Assembly: GCF_001514115.1 (NCBI RefSeq)
Contig: NZ_KQ948457.1
Coordinates: forward strand, 63,829-127,828
Source: Streptomyces olivochromogenes
GTDB lineage: Bacteria; Actinomycetota; Actinomycetes; Streptomycetales; Streptomycetaceae
Direction: 5' to 3'
DNA length: 64,000 nucleotides
The notes beneath the pieces are model-generated. The model worked only from the letters and a program-made list of their open reading frames with translations, searched no databases and had not been told where the DNA came from. A program made the position numbers and the translations under genes. How positions within the stretch are numbered: position 1 is the stretch's first letter; each line of letters begins with the position of its first letter. Positions 1 through 9,734 of this stretch are shown piece after piece.

Positions 1-3000
1 GCAACACCCGCCTGTACATCCTCGGCGACGACCTGCGGCCGGTGCCGCGCGGAGTGCGGGGCGAGCTGTACATCGCGGGCGCGGGCGTCGGCCGGGGCTA
101 CCTCGCAGAGCCCGGCCGTACCGCGACCACGTTCCTGCCCGACCCGTTCGCGGCCGACGGCTCGCGCCTGTACCGCACCGGTGACCTCGTGGTCCTGCGC
201 GCCGACGGGCAGCTGGCCTTCATCGGGCGCCGCGACCACCAGGTCAAGATCCGCGGCCAGCGCATCGAACTCGGCGAGGTCGAAACGGCCCTGCGCGAGC
301 TGACCGGCGTCGCGGACGCGGTCGCCGCGGCCGTCACCGACCCGGCCGGGCAGAAGCGGCTGGTCGGCTATGTGGTGCCGGAGGGCACGACCGCCCTCGA
401 CACCGCCGGCGCGCGGGCCGCGCTCGCCGGTCGGCTGCCCGAGGCGCTGGTGCCCACCGTCCTGGTGGTCCTCGACGCGCTGCCGCTGACCGCGCACGGC
501 AAGGTCGACCGCAAGTCCCTTCCGGTGCCCGATCTCACGGTGCCCACGCTCTCGCGCACGGTCCGCACCGGCGAGGAGGACATCCTGCGCACGGTCGTGG
601 CCGAGGTGCTCGGACTGCCCGAAGTCGGCGTCGACGACGGCTTCTTCGCGCTCGGCGGCGACAGCATCAGCTCCCTCCAGGTGGTCAGCCGCGCCCGCCG
701 GGCCGGTCTGGTCATCACGGCCCGCGACGTGTTCCGGCACCGCACGCCCGCCGCCATCGCCGCGGTGGCCCGGCGCGCCGCCGACGACACGGCCGAGGAG
801 AGCGCCGACGACGAGGGAGTCGGCGAGCTCGAACTCCTCCCCATCGCCCACCAGCTGCGCGAGACGGTCGCGCATCTCCCCCAGGAGGCCCGGGAGTTCA
901 GCCAGTACGTCACCGTGACCGTGCCCACCGGACTCCGCCAGGACCTCCTGGAACGTGCCGTACAGGCCCTCCTCGACCGGCACGACGCGCTGCGCCTCGA
1001 GCTCACCTCACCGGTGCCCGGCCTCTGGTCGCTCCGGACCCTGCCACAGGGCGCCGTGCCCGCCGCCGACGTCGTACGCCGCCATACCGCCCCGGCGGAC
1101 GCCGACCAGGACGCGCTGCTCGCCGAACAGGTGGCCGTTGCCCGGGCGCGGCTGCGCCCCGAGGACGGGCTCATGGTGCAGGCCGTACTGATCGAGGAGG
1201 GGGAAGGCGCGGCGACCGCACGGCTGCTCCTCGTCGTCCACCACCTCGCCGTCGACGGAGTCTCCTGGCGCATCCTGCTGCCGGACCTCCGAGCCGCCTG
1301 CGAGGGACTGGCCGCGGGCAGCGCCCCCCGGCTCGACCCCGTGCCCGTCTCCTACCGGACCTGGGCCAAGTCCCTGTCGGAGGAGGCCCGTTCGGCCCGC
1401 CGGGTGGGCGAGCTGCCCCTGTGGTCCGGGCAGGACGGCCAGACGACCGTGCTCACCGACCGGCCGCTGGACCCGGCCCGGGACACCCACGCCACCGCCG
1501 GACACCTGCGCCTCGAACTGCCCGCCGCGGCGACCGCGGCCCTGCTCACCCGGGTGCCCGCGGCCTGCCACGCCGAGATCAACGAGGTGCTGCTCACCGC
1601 CCTCGCCCTCGCCGTCACCGGCCATGGCCGCGCCCGGGGCCAGTCGGCCACCGGCGCCCGCATCGAGCTGGAGGGCCACGGCCGCGAACAGATCGCCGGC
1701 GGCCTCGATGTCTCCCGCACGGTCGGCTGGTTCACCAGCGTCTACCCCGTGCTCCTCGACACGGGCGAACCCGGCGCGTCCCTCGGCACCGTTCTCGGCC
1801 GGGTCAAGGAGACCCTGCGCGCCCTGCCGGACCACGGCATCGGCCACGGCCTGCTGCGGCACCTCAACCCCCAGACGGCCACCGTCCTGGCCCGCGGGAC
1901 CACGCCCCAGCTCGGCTTCAACTACCTGGGCCGGTTCACCGCGGACGGCGGCGACTGGTCCATGCGGGCCGGCGCGTCCGGCCTCACCGCCGCCCCGGCC
2001 ACCCCGCTGCGCCAGCCTCTGGACGTCGTCGCCGTCACCGAGGACCGTCCCGACGGCCCCGTCCTGGTCGCCGACTGGACCTGGGCGGGCGAACTCCTCG
2101 ACGAGACCGACGTACGGCAGCTCGCCGAGCGCTGGTTCCAGGCCCTCGAAGCGCTTGTCGCGCACGCCGACGGTACGGCAGCCGGCAGCCGTATCCCCGC
2201 GGAGTTCCCGCTGGTGGCCGTCTCCCAGGGCGAGATCGACGCCTACGAGCGTGAGCTGGACGGCATCACCGACATCCTGCCGCTCTCCCCGCTCCAGCGC
2301 GGCCTGCTCTTCCAGGCCGAGTTCGACCGGCAGGGCATGGACGCCTACACCCTCCAGGTCGTGATGGACGTCGACGGCCCCCTGGCCGTGGCCGAACTAC
2401 GCGCCGCCGCACTCGCTCTTCTCGACCGCAACCCGGCCCTGCGCGCCTGCTTCCGCGAGCGCGACGCCGGAGAGCCGGTGCAGGTGATCCCGGCCGCCGT
2501 CGAACTGCCGTGGACCGAGGTCGACCTGACCGGGGCCGGCGACGCCGACGCCGAGGTGGAACGCCGTACCGACGAGGAATGGCTGCACCGCTTCGACGTC
2601 ACCCGCGGACCGCTCACCCGGTTCACCGTCTTCCGGATCGCCGACGACCGCCACCGCGTCCTGTGGACCACCCACCATCTGCTGGTCGACGGCTGGTCCC
2701 TGTCCGCCGTCCTCGCCGAGGAACTGGTCGCGCTCTGGTCCAACGGGGCCGACGTCTCGGCGCTCGCCCGGGTCGCCCCGGCGGCGGCCCATCTGGAGTG
2801 GTCGGCCGCCCAGGACAAGGACGCCGCACGCGAGGCCTGGCGCGCCGAGCTGGCCGGAGTCGAGTCCGCGACCCGGCTGGGCCCCGCCGACCGCGGGCGG
2901 GTGAACGTGCTCCCCGAGACCCTCACCGTCGAACTCCCGCAACGGCTGACCGCCGCCCTCACCCCGTGGGCCCATGCGCGTGGCCTGACCATGAACACCG

Positions 3001-6000
3001 TCATGCAGGGCGCCTGGTCCCTCGTCCTGGGTGGCCTCACCGGACGCCAGGACGTCACGTTCGGCGCCGTCGTCTCCGGACGGCCCGGCGAACTGCCCGA
3101 GGTGGAAAGGATGGTGGGTTCCTTCCTGCACACCCTGCCGGTACGCGTCCGCCTCGATGCGGCCCTGTCCCTGGAGGCCCTGCTCACCGATCTCCAGGAC
3201 CGCCAGATCGGTCTGGAGGCCCACCACCACCTGGGTCTCGCCGAGGTTCAGAGCTGCGTCGGCGCGGGGGAGCTGTTCGACACCGTCGTCAGCTTCCACA
3301 ACTATCCGACGGGCGCCCTCGACCGCATCGGCGAGCACGTTCCCGGCCTGTCCATGCGCGGCTGGAAGGCCCGGGTCGTCGCCGAATACCCGCTGGCGGT
3401 GGGCGTGTTCCCGGTCGCGGACGGCGGGCTGCGGGTCGAGGCCCAGTACCGGCCCGACATCTTCGACGAGGAACGGGTCGCCGACTTCGTACGCCGCTTC
3501 ACCCGCGTACTGGAGAGTCTGACCGCCGATCCGGGCGCTCCGGTGGCCCGCGTCGACACCCTCGGCCCCGAGGAACGCCACATCCTGCTGCACACCTGGT
3601 CCGGCGCCGACGCGGCCCGCCCCGTGACGGACGCGCTCGCCACCGAGACCTTCGAGGGCTGGGCGGCCCGCTTCCCCGACAAGCCCGCCGTGGCCCTCGG
3701 CACCGCCGAACTGACCTACGCCGAGCTGAACACCCGCGCCAACCGGCTCGCCCGCCTCCTCGTCGAGCGCGGTCTGCGCCCCGAGCAGCCGGTCGCGGTG
3801 ATGCTGCCGCGCTCCCCGGAACTCGTGGTCGCGGCGCTCGCCGCGATGAAGGCCGGCGCGGTGTTCCTGCCGGTCGACGTCGACTACCCGGTCGAGCGCG
3901 TCGGCTACATGAGCGACGACGCCCGTCCCGGCGCCCTCCTCACCGACACCGCGACCGCGCACCGCCCGGCCGGACTCCCCGGCACCCGCGGCCTGCTGGT
4001 GCTCGACGACCCGGGAACCGTACGGCAGCTGGAGCGGTTCGCGGACACCGACCTGGTCGACGACGAGCGGAACGGACCCCTGCGGGCCGAGAACACCGCG
4101 TACATGATCTACACCTCCGGCTCCACCGGCCGTCCCAAGGGCGTCACCGTGCCGCACACCGGGCTGATGGCGATGGCCGACAGCCTCACCGAGCGGTTCG
4201 GGCTCGACGAGGACGTACGGGTGCTCCAGTTCGCCTCGTTCAGCTTCGACGCGTCCGTCTTCGGCATCATGCTGGCCCTCCTCAACGGCGGCACCCTCGT
4301 CATCGCCGACGAGGAGGCGCGCACACCCGGGCAGCCGCTCGTCGACCTGATCAACGACGCGCGGATCAACCTTGTCGCCCTGCCGCCCGTCGTCGTGGGC
4401 TCACTGCCCCAGGGCAGTGAACTTCCCGCCGATTTGCGCCTGGTGGTGACCGGTGAGGCGGTTCCGGCCGAGGTCGTCGACCGCTGGGCCGGCCGGGTGC
4501 GGATGTTCAACGGCTACGGCCCGACCGAGGCCGTCGTCGGCTGCACCGTCAGCGGCCCGCTCACCGGCGGCACCGGCCGGCCCCCGATCGGGCGGCCCAC
4601 CTCCGCCCACCGCGTCTACGTCCTCGACGACCTGCTGCGGCCCGTACCGGCCGGTGTCGTCGGCGAGCTGTACGTCGGCGGCGGGCTGGCCCGCGGCTAC
4701 CTCGACCGGCCCGGACTCACCGCACAGCGCTTCGTCGCCGACCCCCACGGACCGGCCGGGGCCCGTATGTATCGCACCGGCGACCTGGTGCGGTGGCTGC
4801 CGGACGGGGAGCTCGACTACCTCGACCGGGCCGACGACCAGGTCCAGTTGCGCGGCATCCGCGTCGAACTCGGCGAGATCGCCTCGGCCCTGCAGACCGT
4901 ACCCGGCGTCGAGCAGGCCGTCGCCGTCGTGCGCGAGGACGCGGCCGGCGAACGCCGGCTGGTCGCCTACGTGGTCGCCGACGGCGCACCGCAGGGCCCC
5001 CGGGTGAGCGGCGAACTCCGAGACCGCCTGGTGCGTGAACTGCCCGACTACATGGTCCCGTCGGCCGTGGTGACGCTGGAGGCGCTGCCGCTCACCGTCC
5101 ACGGCAAGCTCGACCGGGACGCCCTGCCCGACCCCGACCTGGGCGCCGTGTCGAAGGGCCGTGCCCCGCGCACGCCTGTCGAGGGCATCCTGTGCGGGCT
5201 GTTCGCCGACATCCTCGGCATCGACCAGGTCTCCGTCGACGACGACTTCTTCGAGATCGGCGGACACTCGCTGCTCGCCACCCGTCTCGTCAGCCGGGTG
5301 CGCACCGCGCTCGGTGCCGAACTGCCCATCCGGGCCCTGTTCGAGGCGCGCACGGTGGCGGCCCTCGCCGCGCTCGTCGAGGACGCCGACCGGGCCCGGC
5401 CCGCGCTGCGCCCCGCCCCGCTTGGCGCACCCCGGCCGCTCTCCTTCAGCCAGCGGCGGCAGTGGTTCCTCAACCGCCGCGAGGGCAGCGGCGACGGCTC
5501 GTACAACACGGTCGTGGCCTACCGGCTCACCGGGAGACTCGACACGGACGCGCTCCGGACGGCCCTGGCCGACGTGACCGGCCGGCACGAGGTGCTGCGT
5601 ACCGTCCTGCCGGAGGCGGACGGCGAGCCGGTGCTGCGGGTCCTGGACGCGGCCGAGGGCGCGCCGGAGGTGCGGGTGCTCCCGGTAGCGCCGGGCGAGC
5701 TGGACGCCGCGCTGGTGGCAGAGGCCGATCGCGGCTTCGACCTGAGCGTGGAAACCCCCTTCCGGGTCCGGGTGCTGTCCGTCGGGGAGGACGAGTGCGT
5801 CCTGCTCCTCGTGCTGCACCACATCGCCTTCGACGGCTGGTCCATGGGCTCCCTCCTCGGCGACCTCACCACCGCCTACCGGGCCCGCCGAGAGGGACGC
5901 GCACCCCGGTGGGAGCCCCTCGCCGTGCAGTACGCCGACTTCGCCGCCTGGCAGCGCGACCTGCTCGGCGACGACACCGACCCGGACAGCCTCGCCGCCC

Positions 6001-8828
6001 GCCAGCTCGACTTCTGGCGCGACGCCCTGACCGGCCTGCCCGACGAACTGCCCCTTCCCACCGACTTCCCGCGCCCCGCGACGGGCAGCCGTTCCGGAGA
6101 CGTCGTCCTCTTCGACATCGACCCCGGACTCCAGGCGTCCGTGGGCGAGTTGGCCCGCTCGACCGGCACCACCGAGTTCATGGTCTTCCAGGCCGCTCTC
6201 AGCGCCCTGCTCACCCGGCGCGGCGCGGGCACCGACATCCCGGTCGGTGTGTCCGTGGCCGGCCGCACCGACGACGCGCTCGGCGACGCCGTCGGCATGT
6301 TCCTCAACTCCCTCGTCCTGCGCGGCGACACCGGCGGCGACCCGACCTTCCGCGAACTCCTCGACCGGCTGCGGGAGACCGACCTGGCCGCCTACTCGCA
6401 CCAGGACATCCCCTTCGACCAGGTGGTGGACGCCCTCCGGCCGGTCCGCCGACTCAACCGGCACCCCCTCTTCCAGGTCTCGCTGACCGTCCAGTTCGAC
6501 GCGGTGCGCGACCTCGACCTCCCCGGGATCACGGCCCGCCCCGAGTTCATCCCCTCGCGGCAGGCCAAGCTCGACCTCGTCGTCGAGCTGATCTCCTGGC
6601 CGGGCGCGGAGGGCGGCATGCGAGGCCTGTTCACCTACAGCACCGACCTGTTCACCCGGCCGGGCATGGAGCGGCTCGCCGCCCAGTTCGTCCAGGTACT
6701 GCGCGACGCCGTCGTCGACCCCGGGGTGCGGCTGAGCGGACTGCGGCTCCTGGACGACGCCGAACGCGAGCAGGTGCTGCACGGCTGGAACGACACCGCC
6801 CGGGACCTGCCCGACTCGACCCTCGTCGAGCTGTTCGCCGGGCAGCCCGCAAGGGACGCCGAACTCGACCGCCGCTCCGACCGTCTGGCGCACCGCCTGC
6901 TGCGAGCGGGCGCGGGCCCCGACCGCGTGGTGGCCCTCGCGGTGCCCCGCGCCGCGGACCAGGCCGTCGCCGCCCTCGCGGCCCTGAAGGCGGGCGCCGC
7001 CTTCGTGCCGGTGGCCGCCGACGAACCGACGTCCCGGGTAAGGGCGTTGTTCGCGGAGACCGAGCCCGTGTGCGTCCTGACCACGGCCGGGCTCGCCGGA
7101 CGGCTCAGGTCGGCCGGGGCGCCCGTGGTGGTGCTGGACGACAGCGGGGCGGCCGACGGTCCGGTGACCGACGCGGACCGCGGCGGCGTACTGCGGCCCG
7201 GGCACGCCGCCTGGCTCGTCCGCACCGAGGACGCACAGGGACGGCCGCACGGCATCGTCGTGGACCATCGCACGGCCGCCAACCATCTGCGGTGGGCGCT
7301 CGACGCGGGGCGGACGGCCGAGGCCGGTCTGCCGGGGGCGCTGCTGTCCGGAGCCGAGATCGCCGCGAGCGGACGACCCGGACCCGAGTGGACGGCCCCG
7401 ATGCCCGGCCCGGCGGACGACGCGCGCGCGTGGAACATCCGGCGGTACGTCCTCGACGAGTGGCTGCGACCCGTGCCGCCCGGCGTGCCCGGCGAGGTGT
7501 ATCTCGCCGGGGCCGGGGTGCCGCGTGCCGTGGCGGGCCGGCCGGGGGAGAGCGCCGGGGTGTTCGTCGCCGACCCGTGGGGCGGCGAGGGCGCGCGGAT
7601 GTGGCGTACCGGCCGACGGGCGAAGTGGGACGCGAACGGCAACCTCGTCGCCCCGCAGGCGAGTCCGGCGGTCGTCACCGAGGCTCCCGCCGCCCCGCGG
7701 GCCGACGCGGCGGACGTCGTGACCGAGACCCTTCGCGTGATCGTCGACGAGATCCTCGGCACCGACGGGCTCCCCGTCGAGGACAACTTCTTCGAGGCCG
7801 GCATGGACAGCATGAAGTCCCTGCGCCTGGTGAGCCGCGCCCGCGCGGCGGGCCTGGAGGTGACCATCGCGGACGTCTTCGTGCACCAGAACGTGGCAGC
7901 GCTGGCGGCGGACGTACGGGGGAAGGCGGAGCCCGTCCGGGAGCCCGAAGCCCCCGCTCCCCGGGACAGCACCAGGATCATGGCCGAGGCGATCGCCGCG
8001 ACCGAGGAGCTCGACCACGCCGACACGTTCGGCACGATCCTCCGCATCCGGCCGACCGGCGACCGGCCGCCCGTCTTCTGTCTGCACAGCGGCGTCGGGC
8101 TGGCCCTGTCCTACCTGCCGCTCGCCCCGTACATCGGAGCCGAACACCCCGTCCACGGCATCCAGTCGCCGAGCGTCGTCGCCGGCGCTCCGCTGCCCGA
8201 GAGCATCGAGGAGAACGCCGCCGCCTACATCCGGCTCATGAAGCAGGAGCGGCCGAAGGGCCCGTACCACCTGCTCGGCTGGTCCTTCGGCGGGCTCATC
8301 GCCTACGAGATCGCCGTCCAGCTGCGTGCGGCAGGAGAGGAGGTCGGGCTGCTGGCGGTCCTCGACTCCTACCCCCGTACGGACGCGGTCGACGAGCGCG
8401 ACGAACAGGGCAGCCTGGCCTGGCTCCTGGAGGGCATCGGACACGACCGCTCCGAGTACGGCGGCCGGGACCTCGTCCCCGCCGACGTCATCGACGCCCT
8501 GCGCCGCGACAACAGCCCGCTCGCCCGCCTCGGGGAGGAGCGCTTGGCCCGGATGGTCGATCTGATGGCCCGTCATCAGGTTCTCAACACGCGCTACCGG
8601 CAAGGAGGTTACGGCGGCCGCATGCAGCTGTTCCTCGCCGAGCGCTCGCCGTGGGGCGAGGTGACGGACAAGGAACGGCTGTGGCGGCCCCGGCACAGCG
8701 GCCCCGTCGACGTGCACCGGATCGACTGCGCTCACGACGACATGCTCAGCCCCGGCCCGCTGGCCGAGATCGGCCCGCTCGTCGCCGCCGAACTGAAGCG
8801 CCTGCACGACGGGCGGGAACAGCGATGA
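1..8828 (+). CDS. Multimodular NRPS, C-terminal part (partial gene): A'-PCP-E / C-A-PCP / C-[vestigial A]-PCP-TE
   Basis: The frame is open from base 3 and the start lies upstream of the window. Domains by nucleotide: end of an A domain (3-525, LYRTGDL), PCP (LGGDS, about 650), epimerization domain (830-2200, HHLAVDGVSW near 1240), condensation (2230-3560, HHLLVDGWS), complete A domain (3640-5130, YTSGSTGRPKG), PCP (IGGHS, about 5260), condensation (5440-6770, HHIAFDGWS), vestigial A region (6800-7660), PCP (GMDSM, about 7800), thioesterase (8040-8810, GWSFGG with downstream Asp and His). By my alignment to the GrsA pocket, the complete A domain reads D-A-F-A-V-T-G-V-G, resembling aromatic (Trp/kynurenine) codes; this is tentative, but fits the trp genes nearby. 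Inferred order: a D-residue, a probably aromatic L-residue, a last residue loaded in trans, then release by the TE. The stop overlaps the transporter start (ATGA). Confidence 0.95.
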   Translation, partial: NTRLYILGDDLRPVPRGVRGELYIAGAGVGRGYLAEPGRTATTFLPDPFAADGSRLYRTGDLVVLRADGQLAFIGRRDHQVKIRGQRIELGEVETALRELTGVADAVAAAVTDPAGQKRLVGYVVPEGTTALDTAGARAALAGRLPEALVPTVLVVLDALPLTAHGKVDRKSLPVPDLTVPTLSRTVRTGEEDILRTVVAEVLGLPEVGVDDGFFALGGDSISSLQVVSRARRAGLVITARDVFRHRTPAAIAAVARRAADDTAEESADDEGVGELELLPIAHQLRETVAHLPQEAREFSQYVTVTVPTGLRQDLLERAVQALLDRHDALRLELTSPVPGLWSLRTLPQGAVPAADVVRRHTAPADADQDALLAEQVAVARARLRPEDGLMVQAVLIEEGEGAATARLLLVVHHLAVDGVSWRILLPDLRAACEGLAAGSAPRLDPVPVSYRTWAKSLSEEARSARRVGELPLWSGQDGQTTVLTDRPLDPARDTHATAGHLRLELPAAATAALLTRVPAACHAEINEVLLTALALAVTGHGRARGQSATGARIELEGHGREQIAGGLDVSRTVGWFTSVYPVLLDTGEPGASLGTVLGRVKETLRALPDHGIGHGLLRHLNPQTATVLARGTTPQLGFNYLGRFTADGGDWSMRAGASGLTAAPATPLRQPLDVVAVTEDRPDGPVLVADWTWAGELLDETDVRQLAERWFQALEALVAHADGTAAGSRIPAEFPLVAVSQGEIDAYERELDGITDILPLSPLQRGLLFQAEFDRQGMDAYTLQVVMDVDGPLAVAELRAAALALLDRNPALRACFRERDAGEPVQVIPAAVELPWTEVDLTGAGDADAEVERRTDEEWLHRFDVTRGPLTRFTVFRIADDRHRVLWTTHHLLVDGWSLSAVLAEELVALWSNGADVSALARVAPAAAHLEWSAAQDKDAAREAWRAELAGVESATRLGPADRGRVNVLPETLTVELPQRLTAALTPWAHARGLTMNTVMQGAWSLVLGGLTGRQDVTFGAVVSGRPGELPEVERMVGSFLHTLPVRVRLDAALSLEALLTDLQDRQIGLEAHHHLGLAEVQSCVGAGELFDTVVSFHNYPTGALDRIGEHVPGLSMRGWKARVVAEYPLAVGVFPVADGGLRVEAQYRPDIFDEERVADFVRRFTRVLESLTADPGAPVARVDTLGPEERHILLHTWSGADAARPVTDALATETFEGWAARFPDKPAVALGTAELTYAELNTRANRLARLLVERGLRPEQPVAVMLPRSPELVVAALAAMKAGAVFLPVDVDYPVERVGYMSDDARPGALLTDTATAHRPAGLPGTRGLLVLDDPGTVRQLERFADTDLVDDERNGPLRAENTAYMIYTSGSTGRPKGVTVPHTGLMAMADSLTERFGLDEDVRVLQFASFSFDASVFGIMLALLNGGTLVIADEEARTPGQPLVDLINDARINLVALPPVVVGSLPQGSELPADLRLVVTGEAVPAEVVDRWAGRVRMFNGYGPTEAVVGCTVSGPLTGGTGRPPIGRPTSAHRVYVLDDLLRPVPAGVVGELYVGGGLARGYLDRPGLTAQRFVADPHGPAGARMYRTGDLVRWLPDGELDYLDRADDQVQLRGIRVELGEIASALQTVPGVEQAVAVVREDAAGERRLVAYVVADGAPQGPRVSGELRDRLVRELPDYMVPSAVVTLEALPLTVHGKLDRDALPDPDLGAVSKGRAPRTPVEGILCGLFADILGIDQVSVDDDFFEIGGHSLLATRLVSRVRTALGAELPIRALFEARTVAALAALVEDADRARPALRPAPLGAPRPLSFSQRRQWFLNRREGSGDGSYNTVVAYRLTGRLDTDALRTALADVTGRHEVLRTVLPEADGEPVLRVLDAAEGAPEVRVLPVAPGELDAALVAEADRGFDLSVETPFRVRVLSVGEDECVLLLVLHHIAFDGWSMGSLLGDLTTAYRARREGRAPRWEPLAVQYADFAAWQRDLLGDDTDPDSLAARQLDFWRDALTGLPDELPLPTDFPRPATGSRSGDVVLFDIDPGLQASVGELARSTGTTEFMVFQAALSALLTRRGAGTDIPVGVSVAGRTDDALGDAVGMFLNSLVLRGDTGGDPTFRELLDRLRETDLAAYSHQDIPFDQVVDALRPVRRLNRHPLFQVSLTVQFDAVRDLDLPGITARPEFIPSRQAKLDLVVELISWPGAEGGMRGLFTYSTDLFTRPGMERLAAQFVQVLRDAVVDPGVRLSGLRLLDDAEREQVLHGWNDTARDLPDSTLVELFAGQPARDAELDRRSDRLAHRLLRAGAGPDRVVALAVPRAADQAVAALAALKAGAAFVPVAADEPTSRVRALFAETEPVCVLTTAGLAGRLRSAGAPVVVLDDSGAADGPVTDADRGGVLRPGHAAWLVRTEDAQGRPHGIVVDHRTAANHLRWALDAGRTAEAGLPGALLSGAEIAASGRPGPEWTAPMPGPADDARAWNIRRYVLDEWLRPVPPGVPGEVYLAGAGVPRAVAGRPGESAGVFVADPWGGEGARMWRTGRRAKWDANGNLVAPQASPAVVTEAPAAPRADAADVVTETLRVIVDEILGTDGLPVEDNFFEAGMDSMKSLRLVSRARAAGLEVTIADVFVHQNVAALAADVRGKAEPVREPEAPAPRDSTRIMAEAIAATEELDHADTFGTILRIRPTGDRPPVFCLHSGVGLALSYLPLAPYIGAEHPVHGIQSPSVVAGAPLPESIEENAAAYIRLMKQERPKGPYHLLGWSFGGLIAYEIAVQLRAAGEEVGLLAVLDSYPRTDAVDERDEQGSLAWLLEGIGHDRSEYGGRDLVPADVIDALRRDNSPLARLGEERLARMVDLMARHQVLNTRYRQGGYGGRMQLFLAERSPWGEVTDKERLWRPRHSGPVDVHRIDCAHDDMLSPGPLAEIGPLVAAELKRLHDGREQR
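6800..7660 (+). other. Vestigial adenylation domain inside the last NRPS module
   Basis: About 290 residues occupy the place of a roughly 500-residue A domain. The N-terminal subdomain is recognisable (SDRLAHRLL, LAALKAGAAFVPV), but the phosphate loop YTSGSTGxPKG has become VRTEDAQGRPHG, losing the glycine/serine loop and its lysine. The A4-A5 stretch (FDxS to YGPTE), which carries most specificity residues, is deleted. The segment then rejoins at VLDEWLRPVPPGVPGEVYLAG. The A7 motif reads MWRTGRR instead of YRTGD, and no A8 or NGKVDR-type A10 lysine follows. The frame stays open into an intact PCP and TE, so this is decay of one domain under selection for the rest and not a frameshift. It cannot adenylate an amino acid; loading must come from elsewhere. 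Confidence 0.88.
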
Positions 8829-9682
8829 CGACGACACTTCCGGCGGCGCCCCACCACGAGGCGCCGCCCGCCCCGGACCTCCCGAGCGGCGGCACCGTCC
8901 GCACGGCGGCCACCGAGGTGCTCGCCGTCATGGGCCGCCGGCTGCGCCGACTGCGCCGCGCCCCCGGCCGGGCCATCGGCGTGGTCCTCAACCCGCTGGT
9001 GTCGATGGTGCTCCTCGGCTACCTCTTCCGGGACGCCGTCACGCTGCCCGCGGGCGGCTCGTACGTCGAGTACGTCTTCGCGGGCGGCGCGGTCCAGGTC
9101 GGGCTCGCCTGCGTCGGGCCCACCGCGGTGTCGCTGGCCATGGACTTCCAGGGCGGCCTCGTCGACCGGTTCCGGTCCCTGCCGATCAGCAGGGTCGCGG
9201 TACCTCTCGGACACACCTGCGCGGACCTCCTGGTGGGACTCGTGGGCCTCGCCGTCACGGCCGGGACGGGGCTGGCCCTCGGCTGGCGCTCGCACACCGG
9301 GGTACTGCCCACACTCGCGGGGTTCGCCCTGGTCGCGGCGTTCGTCTACGTCATGCTGTGGCTCGGCGTGCTGCTCGCGCTGACCCTGCGCAGCATCGAG
9401 ACGATCAGCGTGGTCGCCCCGTTCATCGTCGTCGTCCTGCCCTTCCTGTCCAGCGCCTTCCTGTCGCCCCGGTCCATGCCGGGCGCGATCCGGCCGCTCG
9501 CCGAGTGGAACCCGGTCAGCGCCGTCATCGCCGCCTGCCGCGAGCTGTGGGGCAACCCGGCCACCACCAGCCCCGGCTTCGTGGGCGACCACCCGCTGCT
9601 CGTGGTCGCCGTGACCCTTTCCGTGCTGCTCACGTCCTGCTGTGCCGTGAGCCTGCGCCGATTCCGTACGGCGGGCCGCTGA
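8825..9682 (+). CDS. ABC-2 type transporter permease (DrrB-like)
   Basis: A 285-residue membrane protein with about six hydrophobic segments. The N-terminal cytoplasmic stretch carries RRLRRLRRAPGR before the first helix, and LVDRFRSLPISR between helices is typical of DrrB/ABC-2 permeases of antibiotic clusters. C-terminal WNPVSAVIAACRELWG is also family-typical. The ATG overlaps the NRPS stop by four bases, so translation is coupled. No ATP-binding partner is visible here; it would have to lie upstream of the window. Inferred role: export of the cluster product and self-protection. Confidence 0.9.
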   Translation: MTTTLPAAPHHEAPPAPDLPSGGTVRTAATEVLAVMGRRLRRLRRAPGRAIGVVLNPLVSMVLLGYLFRDAVTLPAGGSYVEYVFAGGAVQVGLACVGPTAVSLAMDFQGGLVDRFRSLPISRVAVPLGHTCADLLVGLVGLAVTAGTGLALGWRSHTGVLPTLAGFALVAAFVYVMLWLGVLLALTLRSIETISVVAPFIVVVLPFLSSAFLSPRSMPGAIRPLAEWNPVSAVIAACRELWGNPATTSPGFVGDHPLLVVAVTLSVLLTSCCAVSLRRFRTAGR

Positions 9683-9734
9683 GACACCCCTCGGCAGGAC
9701 CGCCGGCCACCCTCGCCCGGAGGACGAAATCCCC

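Noticed and set aside
6800..7660. Sequencing or assembly error as the cause of the degenerate A domain
   Set aside because: The frame is continuous and the changes are whole-motif losses and substitutions spread over 290 residues, with intact PCP and TE after it.
4401..8837. Minus-strand open frame of almost 1,500 codons opposite the NRPS
   Set aside because: It is the mirror of GC-rich codon bias: the plus strand carries recognisable NRPS domains throughout, and the antisense translation has no family motif. The same holds for long minus frames at 27243-30638 and 53501-56137 and the plus frame 5192-9682.
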